In this document: in pieces, positions 46,928 through 55,420 of the stretch
Numbering within the stretch: the stretch's first letter is position 1
Layout of the letters: every line of letters begins with the position of its first letter
Assembly: GCA_963733085.1 (NCBI GenBank)
Contig: CAVTBY010000016.1
Location: 62,001-126,000 of the forward strand
Direction of reading: 5' to 3'
From: Desertimonas sp963733085
Lineage (GTDB): Bacteria; Actinomycetota; Acidimicrobiia; Acidimicrobiales; Ilumatobacteraceae
DNA: 64,000 nucleotides
The notes under the pieces: model-generated
What the model was told of the DNA's origin: nothing
The model's database searches: none
What the model saw: the letters and a program-made list of their open reading frames with translations, nothing else
Position numbers and translations under genes: made by a program

Positions 46928-47863
46928 GACGAGACTGCGTTGGGCGATGACGTCCTTGACGATCTCCAGCACTTGAGCCGGCTTCTTCGTCGCGTACCAG
47001 CCGAGATAGAGCAGCTCCCAGCCGCATCGAGCAGCGGCGATGTCGCGATCTTCGTCGAGCGATTCGGCGTCGGGTCCGAAGTGGAACTGGCGGCTGTGGG
47101 CCTCGAGGCCGAGGCGAACCGATGGGAAGCCGATGTCGGCTCGTGCGACGATCCGTCCGGACGAGTCCTTGATCGGGTGTTGCATCACCATCGGGGGGAG
47201 CGACGGGTCGTTCAGGCAGAGGGCGAGGAGCTCCTCGAACCACGTCGCCGGAAGGTTTCCCTCCCAGGCGATGGAGCGCAGCAAGCGGATGAGCACCCCG
47301 GTGCCCGACTGGTGTGGTCTGTGCAGGCGGATGGCATCGTCGTACAGCGCGGCGAGATCGACGCCCCGGCGCCGAGCGGCTGTCAGCGCCCGCCGGACCA
47401 GTTTCCGCGGCGCCACCGAGCCGAGGTCACACAGCGTGCGCCTGAGCGTTGTGCACGGAATGCCGTCGATGACCGTGACATCGCACGGTTCGAGGGGCCG
47501 CACGTGGTGCGTGACCGCAGCGACGGCAGGATCGAGGCGGAACGCTCGCTGCACGCTCGCCTCGATCGTCGCATTGCGCGCTGTGTCGAAGCCGTCGAGG
47601 GCGTGGAGCCGGGCTGCCGAGCGATGCGACGCCACCCCGTGGCCGCCGGCGGCGAGGATGACCACCATCAATCGCTGCCGCCACGTCGTCGGTGCATCGT
47701 CGAGAACCAGCACACCGGGCACCGGCTCGGCGAGCCAGCCGGCTCGAACGGCCGTGACCACCCGTCGGTAGTCGAAATGCAGGTCGCTCGCCTGCTGGCG
47801 GGTGATCACACCGTGTTGCTTGATCGCCGTGGCGATCAGCTCCTTCCGGGCTGCAGAGTCCAC
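46913..47863 (-). CDS. AbiEi-type HTH plus DUF559 (Vsr-like) endonuclease protein
   Basis: 316 residues from GTG 47863, 7 nt after TACGGT; a TTG six codons earlier is also open. Residues 1-70 form the AbiEi winged helix (ITRQQASDL, then RAGWLAEPVPGVLVL), followed by a middle domain (ASHRSAARLHALDGF). The C-terminus is a Vsr/DUF559-like nuclease with Asp in ARADIGFP, Glu in LGLEAHS and DEDRDIAAARCGWELL. Such proteins are frequent orphans in actinobacteria and are named after antitoxins only by their HTH. No AbiEii toxin partner is present. The 3' end lies in one palindrome and the other is 60 bp upstream of the start. Confidence 0.7.
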   Translation of the reverse strand: MDSAARKELIATAIKQHGVITRQQASDLHFDYRRVVTAVRAGWLAEPVPGVLVLDDAPTTWRQRLMVVILAAGGHGVASHRSAARLHALDGFDTARNATIEASVQRAFRLDPAVAAVTHHVRPLEPCDVTVIDGIPCTTLRRTLCDLGSVAPRKLVRRALTAARRRGVDLAALYDDAIRLHRPHQSGTGVLIRLLRSIAWEGNLPATWFEELLALCLNDPSLPPMVMQHPIKDSSGRIVARADIGFPSVRLGLEAHSRQFHFGPDAESLDEDRDIAAARCGWELLYLGWYATKKPAQVLEIVKDVIAQRSLVIGES

Positions 47864-50289
47864 AATGCCGACCGTAAGCAAGCACTCTCACCGGTGGTCT
47901 CACAGCTCGCCTCACAGCGACATTGGTGAGGCGTCGCAGCAGAAATCCGTTGCGGTAGCTCACCAATCCTCTGGAGGGCGATGTCTTGGGGGCGGACGGG
48001 GACGCGGGTGATGCGGTCGGCGCGGGTGGAGTCACCGTCGGCCTGGCGCAGGGCGTCGCGGATGGCGGCGACGATCGCTGGAGTCACCGAGATGCACGGC
48101 GGCTCGCCGACGCCCTTGGCACCGAGTGGCGCCTGTGGGTCGGGCTCCTCCACCAGCGTCGCCACCACGGGCGGCATGTCGAGCATCGTCGGCAACAGGT
48201 AGTCGGTGAAGCTGGCGTTGCGGATCATGCCGTCGACCTGGACGATCTCCTCCATCACCGCCAGGCCGAGCCCCTGGGAGATCCCGCCCTCGATCTGACC
48301 GAGCACGGACAGCGGGTTGAGGGCACGACCGACGTCCTGAGCCGTCGCCACCTGGACGACGCGCACGAGACCGAGCTCGACATCGACGTCGACGACGGCG
48401 CGATGGGCGGCGAAGGCGAAGGCCGTGTGGCAGTTGCCCTGGCCGTTCTCGTCGAGCTCCTCGGTCGGCCGGTGGTGGTACTCGACCGTCCGGTCGAACG
48501 CAGCATCGCCGATCGCCTCAGTCACACTGACCCGCAGCGATCCCATCGTGTCGACGACGTCGATGCCGTCGATAGCGAGGCGCAGCGGGTCGATGCCGTT
48601 GGTCGACCCCACTCGTTCGAACAGCTCCTCGCGAACGGCCCGGCACGCAGCATCGACCGCTCCCCCGCTCATCCACGTCTGGCGTGACGCCGACGTCGAA
48701 CCCGACGAGCCGATCTGCGTGTCGACGCGATCGATCACGACGTCATCGACACCGAGAATCGTGCGGGCGATCTGCCCGGCGATCGTGACGAACCCCTGAC
48801 CGACCTCGACGGTGGCGAACTTCAGGGACGCCCGCGGCCGGCCGTCCACGACCTGCAACCGGCAGCGGGCCGTCGAGTAATCGTCGAATCCCTCGGAGTA
48901 CATCAGGTTCTTCATCGACACGCCCCAACCGACCCCCCGCCACACGTCGCCGACATCGGCGGTCAGCCCGGCACCGCCTGGGAGCCACATCGGATCGAGG
49001 GTGTCGGCCTCGGCCGGCTCCGCCGCCGGCATGGGCAGCGCCGCTGTCTCGCGGATGCACCGCGACACCGGGGCGACACTCTCGACGACCTGCCCGGTGA
49101 TCAACGTGTCGCCCGTGGACATGGCATTGCGCAGGCGGATCTCCACGGGATCGAGCCCGCACGCCGCGGCCAACCGATCCATCTGGCTCTCGTGGGCGAA
49201 GCACGCCTGCACGACCCCGAAGCCGCGCATCGCGCCGCACGGCAGATGGTTGGTGCGGGCGGCGTAGCCCTCGACGACGGCGCTGCTGCACCGGTACGGA
49301 CCCTGGGTGTGGGTGATCGCGTTGAGGAGTACGGCTGACGAGGTCGACGCATAGGCCCCGCCGTCGAGCACGAAGCGAGCCTCGATCTTGACGATCTCGC
49401 CGTCCGCCGAGCCATGGTGGCGCATCCAGATCGTCGCCGGATGGCGGTGGACGTGGCCGAGGAAGCTCTCTGCCCGGTTGTAGTGCATGCGCACCGGCCG
49501 ACCGAGACGCAGCGCCAACAGGCAGGTGTGCACCTGCAGGCTGATGTCCTCGCGGGCGCCGAACGCCCCACCGACACCGCTGAGGACGAGACGCACGTGT
49601 TCCTCCTCGAGGGCGAGACAGGCAGCGATCTGGCGGCGGTCCTCGTGCATCCACTGCGTCGCCACGTGCAGTTCGACGCCATGACCGTCGTCGTCGGGGA
49701 TCGCCAGCGCCGCTTCCAACCCGAGGAATGCCTGGTCCTGCATGCCGATGTGATAGGTGCCCTCGACGGCGACAGCGCCGGTGACGTCTGGATCACCGTG
49801 GACGATGCGCTGGTGCCGCAGCACGTTGCCGTCAGGGTGGATCGGTGGCGACGTGCCGGCGATCGCCGCCTCCGGGTCGAGCATGGGCTGCAACAACTCG
49901 TACTCCACGACAATCGCCGCGATCGCCCGCCTGCACGTCTCCTGGTGATCGGCGGCGACGACGGCGACCGGCTCGCCGACATAGCGCACGACGTCCGTCG
50001 CGAACACCGGCTGATCAGCCGTCATCAATCCGTACGTCGCCGTCCCCGGCACGTCCTCGGCGGTGAGCACGGCATGCACGCCCGCGATCGCCAGCGCCGG
50101 CGCCGTGTCGATCGACAAGATGCGGGCATACGGGTGTGGCGAGCGGAGTGTGGCGCCCCATGCCGCGCCGTCGATCGGGAGGTCCGACGAGAAGGCGAAC
50201 GTTCCCGCCACCTTGGCCAGGCCGTCTGGTCGCGGTGGCGAGTCGCCGATCCGGCCGACAGTCCGAACAGGCGCTTCGGTGACGGTCAT
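47836..50289 (-). CDS. Xanthine-dehydrogenase-type molybdopterin subunit
   Basis: 817 codons from ATG 50289, which overlaps the 2Fe-2S subunit stop (ATGA). The MPT-binding and active-site segments are present: GGAFGAREDISLQVH, GAMRGFGVVQ, GSSGSTSASRQTW, and the catalytic Glu in GAKGVGEPPCIS near the C-terminus. It oxidises purines or N-heterocycles with water as oxygen donor. The natural end is probably about RVPVRPQDI (near 47980). After that the frame reads through the right 46-bp palindrome and 90 bp beyond, overlapping the start of the DUF559 gene. Substrate (xanthine is likely) is not proven. Confidence 0.85.
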   Translation of the reverse strand: MTVTEAPVRTVGRIGDSPPRPDGLAKVAGTFAFSSDLPIDGAAWGATLRSPHPYARILSIDTAPALAIAGVHAVLTAEDVPGTATYGLMTADQPVFATDVVRYVGEPVAVVAADHQETCRRAIAAIVVEYELLQPMLDPEAAIAGTSPPIHPDGNVLRHQRIVHGDPDVTGAVAVEGTYHIGMQDQAFLGLEAALAIPDDDGHGVELHVATQWMHEDRRQIAACLALEEEHVRLVLSGVGGAFGAREDISLQVHTCLLALRLGRPVRMHYNRAESFLGHVHRHPATIWMRHHGSADGEIVKIEARFVLDGGAYASTSSAVLLNAITHTQGPYRCSSAVVEGYAARTNHLPCGAMRGFGVVQACFAHESQMDRLAAACGLDPVEIRLRNAMSTGDTLITGQVVESVAPVSRCIRETAALPMPAAEPAEADTLDPMWLPGGAGLTADVGDVWRGVGWGVSMKNLMYSEGFDDYSTARCRLQVVDGRPRASLKFATVEVGQGFVTIAGQIARTILGVDDVVIDRVDTQIGSSGSTSASRQTWMSGGAVDAACRAVREELFERVGSTNGIDPLRLAIDGIDVVDTMGSLRVSVTEAIGDAAFDRTVEYHHRPTEELDENGQGNCHTAFAFAAHRAVVDVDVELGLVRVVQVATAQDVGRALNPLSVLGQIEGGISQGLGLAVMEEIVQVDGMIRNASFTDYLLPTMLDMPPVVATLVEEPDPQAPLGAKGVGEPPCISVTPAIVAAIRDALRQADGDSTRADRITRVPVRPQDIALQRIGELPQRISAATPHQCRCEASCETTGESACLRSALWTLQPGRS
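47922..47967 (+). repeat. 46-bp palindrome, right copy
   Basis: Same 9-bp arms as 46882-46927, loop of equal length (28 nt) and about 19 of 28 positions identical when inverted. It encodes IGELPQRISAATPHQ of the molybdoenzyme reading frame. Confidence 0.75.
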
Positions 50290-50765
50290 TGCGCCGACTT
50301 CCGCTCCACGGCGACTTGCTGGACGGCGGCGACGATGCGGCCGTAGCCGGTGCATCGGCAGATGTTTCCGGACAGCTCCTCGGCGATCTCGATCGGCGTC
50401 GGCTCGGCGATGCGAGCGAGCAGGTCGTGAGCAGCCATCACCAATCCGGGGGTGCAGAACCCGCACTGCACCGCTCCGGCGTCGACGAACGCCCGCTGGA
50501 CATCAGTCGGCCCCGCCGCGTCGCCGATGCCCTCGATCGTCACGATCGGCACGTCGACGGCGACACCTGCCAGCACAAGGCAGGCGCAGACCAGCTGCCC
50601 GTCGACGAGCACGCTGCACGAGCCGCACTCCCCCTGTTCGCACGCCCCCTTGGCGCCGTACAGGCCGAGTCGCTCGCGCAGGACGTAGAGCAGGCTCTCG
50701 CCGAGCCAGGCGTCCGCCACGTCGTGGTCGACCCCGTTGACCCGCAGTCTGTACTGCTCACTCAC
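50286..50765 (-). CDS. Xanthine-dehydrogenase-type 2Fe-2S subunit
   Basis: 159 residues from GTG 50765, which overlaps the FAD-subunit stop (GTGA). The plant-type cluster ligands are in CEQGECGSCSVLVDGQLVCAC (residues 41-61) and the second cluster in CGFCTPG and CRCTGY near the end. It passes electrons from the molybdenum site to FAD. The frame is open upstream into the FAD-subunit gene, which looks like a fusion but is due to a frameshift there. Confidence 0.9.
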   Translation of the reverse strand: MSEQYRLRVNGVDHDVADAWLGESLLYVLRERLGLYGAKGACEQGECGSCSVLVDGQLVCACLVLAGVAVDVPIVTIEGIGDAAGPTDVQRAFVDAGAVQCGFCTPGLVMAAHDLLARIAEPTPIEIAEELSGNICRCTGYGRIVAAVQQVAVERKSAQ

Positions 50766-51644
50766 GCGGGGATCACTTCCGAACCACTGACCGTGAATGC
50801 CCGGCGCAGCAAACGTCGGGCGAGGACGTCGATCGAGTGTCGGCGGTATGCCGCCGTCGACCGGTGGTCGTCGATCGGGCTGCTCGCCTCCGCCGCCAAG
50901 CGGCCGAACACGGCCACCGCATCGACCCCGATCGAACGCGCCCTCCCAGTCGATCGCCTCGACGACGAATGCCTCGGCGGCGGACGCCCGTACGATCGTC
51001 GGGGCGACCGATCCGAGGGCGATGCGAACCGACCGGGACGGCTCGTCGACCGCCAGGCACGCGCCGGAGATTGCGATCACCATCGCATTGCGAACGCCGA
51101 CCTTGGTGTAGCCCTGCCAGCCGTCGAGCAACGGGACGGTGACGGCGGTGAGCAGCTCGTCGGGACGTCGGGCGGTGCGCTTGACACCGACCATGAACTC
51201 GTCGATGGAGAGTTGCCGGACCCCATCCACGCTGGCCAACTCGACGACGGCGTCTGCGGCGGAGAGCACGGGGAGGCCGTCTCCCGCCGGCGAGCAGGTG
51301 ACGACGTTGCCCCCGATCGTCGCCGCGTTGCGGATCTGCGGCGAGCCGACCGTGCGCGCCGCCTGGGCAAGCGCCGGGACGATGCCGGCGAGCGGAGGCG
51401 CAGCGAGCTCGGCATAGGTCACGGCGGCGCCGAGACGAAGGCTGCCAGCCACCCGGTCGAGGGTCCACGAACGCAGCTCGGGAATACGGTTGATACCCAC
51501 GACGACATCGTCACGGCCGATCGGTCGGTGTCCCTCGTTGACGTCGACCATCAGGTCGGTTCCCCCGGCGACGACGAGCGCAGCTGGATTCCCGGACAGC
51601 ACGGCGACGGCCTCCGCCGTCGTGGTCGGGATCACCACGGACAC
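50762..51644 (-). CDS. Xanthine-dehydrogenase-type FAD subunit, one frameshift
   Basis: About 294 residues from GTG 51644, with TACAGT (51652-51657) 7 nt upstream. ALVVAGGTDLMVD and TVGSPQIRNAATIGGNV are the FAD pyrophosphate contacts. One extra G in a run of four near 50925 shifts the frame; without it the protein continues VDAVAVFGRLAAE to the natural end SGSEVIPA and TGA at 50762, overlapping the next GTG. Gene order FAD, 2Fe-2S, molybdopterin is the usual one for three-subunit enzymes. Confidence 0.85.
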
Positions 51645-51651
51645 TTGACGA

Positions 51652-51657
51652 ACTGTA
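51652..51657 (-). promoter_or_regulatory. -10 box for the molybdoenzyme operon
   Basis: TACAGT (minus strand) preceded by TTTG, 7 nt before the GTG of the FAD subunit; this selects that start over one 21 bp upstream. Confidence 0.5.
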
Positions 51658-51683
51658 CAAACCACCCACCTCGTCGCCGCGAG

Positions 51684-52517
51684 TCAAGTCACGACAAGAC
51701 CCTCGATGCCCTGCTCTGGTTCGGGGAACTGTGGGTCGAGCCGCTCGAGCGTGTGACGGAGGATGCGGGCGACGGTGAGATTGCGGACCCACTTGCGGTC
51801 GCCGGGGATCACGAACCATGGTGCATCCGTCGTCGAGGTGCGCACCAGTGCATCGCGGTACGCCTTCATGTACTTCGGCCACAGCTTGCGGTCGTCGAGG
51901 TCGCCGAGGCGGAACTTCCACCGCTCGTCCGGGCTGTCGATGCGGTCCTGCAGGCGCTCCCGTTGCTCCTCGGCGGAGATGTGGAGGAACAGCTTGACGA
52001 TTGCCGTGCCCTCATCGACGAGCAGGCGCTCGAACTGGCGAATGTGGTTGTAGCGCCCGCGCCAGACAGCTGTGGGTGCCAAGTTCTTGACTCGCACGAC
52101 CAACACGTCCTCGTAGTGACTGCGGTTGAACACGGCGATCTGCCCGTCGGCCGGCACGTGACGGTGCACGCGCCACAGGAAGTCATGAGCGAGCTCTTCT
52201 TCGGTGGGCACGCCGAAGGACGTCACCCGGATCCCCGCCGGGTTGAGCCCGGTGAACACCTCGCGGAGCACACCGTCCTTGCCGCCGGCATCCATCGCCT
52301 GGAGGACGACGAGGAGCGACTGCGAACCTTCGGCGAACAACAACTTCTGCAGCTCGGCCAGCCGGGAGACCTCGACAGCGAGCGCGGCCTTCGCCAGCGC
52401 CTTGTCCCAACCGAACGTCTCGCCCGGGTCGTGGTCGTCGAGATCGAGCTTGCGCTCGACACGCACGAGATCGAGCAGCTCACCGATCGTGCCGACCGGC
52501 TTGGTCCGACGCGGCAT
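51684..52517 (-). CDS. ppk2: Polyphosphate kinase 2 family protein
   Basis: 277 residues from ATG 52517, with TACGGT 7 nt before it. The Walker A-like QAMDAGGKDG (near residue 68), the Asp of the second motif in FNRSHYEDVLV (near 130) and the lid helices with ISAEEQRERL are clear. PPK2 enzymes move phosphate between polyphosphate and nucleotides; which nucleotide (NDP or NMP) cannot be told from sequence. Confidence 0.92.
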   Translation of the reverse strand: MPRRTKPVGTIGELLDLVRVERKLDLDDHDPGETFGWDKALAKAALAVEVSRLAELQKLLFAEGSQSLLVVLQAMDAGGKDGVLREVFTGLNPAGIRVTSFGVPTEEELAHDFLWRVHRHVPADGQIAVFNRSHYEDVLVVRVKNLAPTAVWRGRYNHIRQFERLLVDEGTAIVKLFLHISAEEQRERLQDRIDSPDERWKFRLGDLDDRKLWPKYMKAYRDALVRTSTTDAPWFVIPGDRKWVRNLTVARILRHTLERLDPQFPEPEQGIEGLVVT

Positions 52518-52524
52518 CGGCGAC

Positions 52525-52534
52525 ACCGTAATCT
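52525..52534. promoter_or_regulatory. Overlapping divergent -10 boxes (ppk2 / solute-binding protein)
   Basis: ACCGTAATCT: TACGGT (minus) ends 7 nt before the ppk2 ATG. TAATCT (plus) ends 6 nt before the TTG at 52541 (9 before ATG 52544). The boxes share TA. Confidence 0.45.
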
Positions 52535-52540
52535 CCCCCG

Positions 52541-54273
52541 TTGATGGGGAACAGACATGGACGACTGATCGTGGCCACGACGATCGTTGCGACCGCCTCT
52601 TGGGTGACGACGGCCGATGCGGTCGGACCGCCGGCACATCAAACCGTCGCGCCGATGGCGAGCCCCGCACCCGGGGGGCACCTGACGATCTCCGGCGACG
52701 CCGAGGTGTCCAATCCCTGGACGCCGGCGGCGATGCGCTGCGACTCGTACTGCTACACCCGCGCCAGGACCTTCTTCGACCAGTTGGCCGTGTTCGGAGA
52801 CGACGGGCAGGTCCACGGGATGCTCGCCGAGTCGATCGAGCCGAACGACGACTACACCGAGTGGACGATCAAGCTCCGCGAGGGAATCTCCTTCACGGAT
52901 GGCTCACCGGTGAACGCCGCCGCCGTCATCTACAACCTGCAGGCCGCCGGCACCGGAGTGCTCGTCAGCGCTCTCGTCAAGGACGTCGCCAAGGTTCCCG
53001 ATCCGAACAATCCTGACCGCATGATCCTCAAGATCGAGCAACTCGACGACCTCACGCTCGTCATTTACACGGGCGATGACGGCGACCCCGACCAACCGCT
53101 GCCGTGGCGCAATTTCCCCCACACGCTGACCGGACAGTGGGGCTTGATCGCCTCGCCGTTCTGGCTCGCCGAAGTTGCCGAGAACCCCGAGCTGGCGACC
53201 CAGCCGGTCGGGTCCGGACCATTCGTCGTCGACAGCTACGAGCCCCGTGGCTCGTTGGAGGTCAGCCGCAATCCCGACTACTGGATGACCGACGCTGAGG
53301 GCAACCAACTGCCCTATCTCGACTCGATCTCGTTCCGGGTGATCGAGGACTCGGAGATCTCCGTCGAGGCCCTTCAGTCGGGCGACGTCGACATCGTCAC
53401 GACGTCCAACGGCAGGGCGATCTCCACGGTTCAAGGCCTCGGCGACGAGTTCGCCATCGCCCTTCAGGACGACTACATCGAGACCTACTACTTGCTCCCC
53501 GATCTGGACAAGGCGGGGCCGTTGCAGGACCAAAGGGTGCGTTCGCGATGTCGCTGGCGATCGACCGTCAGGAGTTCGTCGACGTCACCAGCAACGGGTT
53601 CAACCCGCCCGCCAACGGGTTGTTCTCGCCGGGCCAGCAGGGCTACCTCGAGGACAACGGGCTCAGCCTCGAGCAGGACCTCGATGCCGCCGGGGCACTG
53701 ATCAGCGAGTACGAGGAGGAGACCGGGACGGAGGTCGCCTTCACGCTTGGACACGTCCCCTCCAACGTCGTCGTCCAGGCCGCCGAGTTGCTGATGGGCT
53801 GGTGGTCGGAGATCGGTATCGACGTCGACTCGCGGACGGTTCCGCAGAACGACTTCATCAACCTCGCCGTCTTCGGTACGCCGGAGTTCGAACTGTTCCT
53901 CTGGCGTCAGCACACCGGCGTGTTCGTCGACCAGCAATACCTCTGGTGGCACTCCGAGAACGCCTTCCCGGATGGCAGTCTGTCGCTCAACTTCGGGCGC
54001 CTGCGTGATCCGGACATCGACGCCGGTCTCGACGCGCGCGCCGCCGATCAACCACCGATGAGGAGGCGAACGCCGCCGCCGAGGACGTCAACCGAGCGTT
54101 CGCCGCAGGTTGCCATTACATCCCGATCGCCTGGTTGGCGTGGGCCGTGCTCAGCGATCCCGGACGTGCAGGGCATCGGCGGGTTCACGCTGCCCGACGG
54201 ACAAGCGGTGATCGACGGCAGTGCTTCTGCGGGCCAGTTCTGGACGCAGACGCTGAGCGTGGCCGAAGGCTGA
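52541..54273 (+). CDS. ABC transporter family-5 (peptide/nickel type) solute-binding protein, frameshifted
   Basis: About 577 residues. After a secretion signal (LIVATTIVATASWVTTADA) the family-5 features follow: NPWTPAAM, the DGQVHGMLAES and EWTIKLREGISFTDGSPV strands, GSGPFVVDSYEPRGS, then MSLAIDRQEFVD. Shifts near 53530 and 54050 are -1 and one near 54165 is +1; corrected, the end reads IAWLAWAVLSDP then GFTLPDGQAV. The start is TTG 52541 or ATG 52544. The next ORF begins 19 bp later with the first codons of a permease, so a dipeptide/oligopeptide importer operon was intended. Ligand unknown. Confidence 0.85.
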
Positions 54274-54292
54274 GACCGACGACCGAAGGCCG

Positions 54293-54335
54293 ATGCGCTA
54301 CGCCCTGCAGCGACTGACTCGCTTCCTAGCAAGAC
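54293..54335 (+). pseudogene. ABC permease start, cut off at junction
   Basis: ATG 54293 gives MRYALQRLTRFLA, the basic N-terminus of OppB/DppB-type permeases, exactly where that gene belongs after a family-5 binding protein. Homology ends within about 15 codons, and the sequence then belongs to the ATP-grasp gene. Confidence 0.6.
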
Positions 54336-54344
54336 CAACCGTCG

Positions 54345-55327
54345 AGCACGTATTGCGAGGACAACCTGCGCGTGCCGTCCGGCGTCAGCTACGTGCTCGA
54401 GAACCGGGCCGTCGCCAAGCGGGCGTTCCCCGAGCTGTTCGCCCGCCTGACGATCGCCCCCGTCGACGCCTACACCGACGAGCTGAACAAGCTGCTCGTG
54501 TCGCTGGCCCCCGACGGCGTCGCCGATCCGTCGATCGCCGTGCTCACGCCGGGCATCTTCAACTCGGCCTACTTCGAGCACTCGTTCCTCGCCCAGCGGA
54601 TGGGCGCCACGCTCGTCGAGGGCGGCGACCTCGTCGTGATGGACGACGACCGGGTGTACATGCGCACGATCGACGGGCTCGAGCCGGTCGACGTCGTGTA
54701 CCGGCGGATCGACGACCTGTTCCTCGACCCCGAGGCGTTCCGCCCCGACTCGATGCTCGGCGTGCCCGGGCTGATGCGGGCGTGGAAGGCCGGCACGGTC
54801 GCCATCGCCAACGCGCCCGGGCGCCGGCGTCGCCGACGACAAGGTCGTCTACGCCTGGGTGCCCGACTTCATCCGCTACTACCTCGGCGAGGAGCCGCTG
54901 ATCCCCAACGTGCCGACGTACCGCTGCCTGTACGACGACGAGCGGCGCTTCGTCCTCGACAACCTGCGCGACCTCGTGCTCAAGCCGGCCAACGAGAGCG
55001 GCGGCTACGGCATCCTCATCGGCAACCGGGCGACCGATGCCCAGCTCGAGCAGCAGGTCGCGGCGATCGAGGCCGACCCCCGCAACTGGGTCGCCCAGCC
55101 GATCCTCCAGCTGTCGACGGCGCCGACGCTGTGCGGCGACGCCGTCGAGCCGCGCCACGTCGACCTCCGTCCGTTCATCCTCAGCGGGGAGACGTCGTAC
55201 GTGACGGCCGGCGGGCTGACCCGGGTGGCCCTGCGTCAAGGACTCGCTCGTCGTCAACTCCTCGCAGGGCGGCGGCAGCAAGGACACGTGGATCGTCGAC
55301 CTCGGCGCCGGCTGGGGGAAGTACTGA
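54345..55327 (+). CDS. Circularly permuted ATP-grasp protein (5' truncated, frameshifted)
   Basis: The visible part begins TYCEDNLRVPSGVSYVLENR, mid-protein for this family, so the N-terminal domain is missing. It ends with GAGWGKY at TGA 55325. Two +1 shifts near 54826 and 55232 must be removed. The remaining hallmarks are PGIFNSAYFEHSFLA, VYRRIDDLFLDPE, LKPANESGGYGI (ATP Lys) and SGETSYVTAGGLTRVALR. DUF404/DUF407 proteins of this kind are predicted peptide ligases in a conserved cluster with alpha-E and transglutaminase proteins. Substrate unknown. Confidence 0.85.
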
Positions 55328-55420
55328 GTGGCCTCGCTCGCTCCGAAGACTCCGCTCGGTCGGCGTGTCTCGCTGGCCCTGGCGGGCCCGGCCCGCACCC
55401 ACGGCCGCGGGAGCGTGTAG

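Larger units (their letters stand above)
46882..47967. mobile_element. Candidate palindrome-bounded cassette carrying an AbiEi/DUF559 gene
   Basis: A single gene is enclosed by two 46-bp palindromes (46882-46927 and 47922-47967) that share both 9-bp arms and, in inverted orientation, about two thirds of their 28-nt loops. The right palindrome lies inside the 3' end of the molybdoenzyme gene and supplies its last codons. I see no target-site duplication and no transposase, so movement is inferred only. Confidence 0.4.

Noticed and set aside
46913..47863. Complete AbiE toxin-antitoxin system
   Set aside because: The AbiEi-like HTH is present, but there is no AbiEii nucleotidyltransferase next to it, and the C-terminus is a nuclease-like domain.
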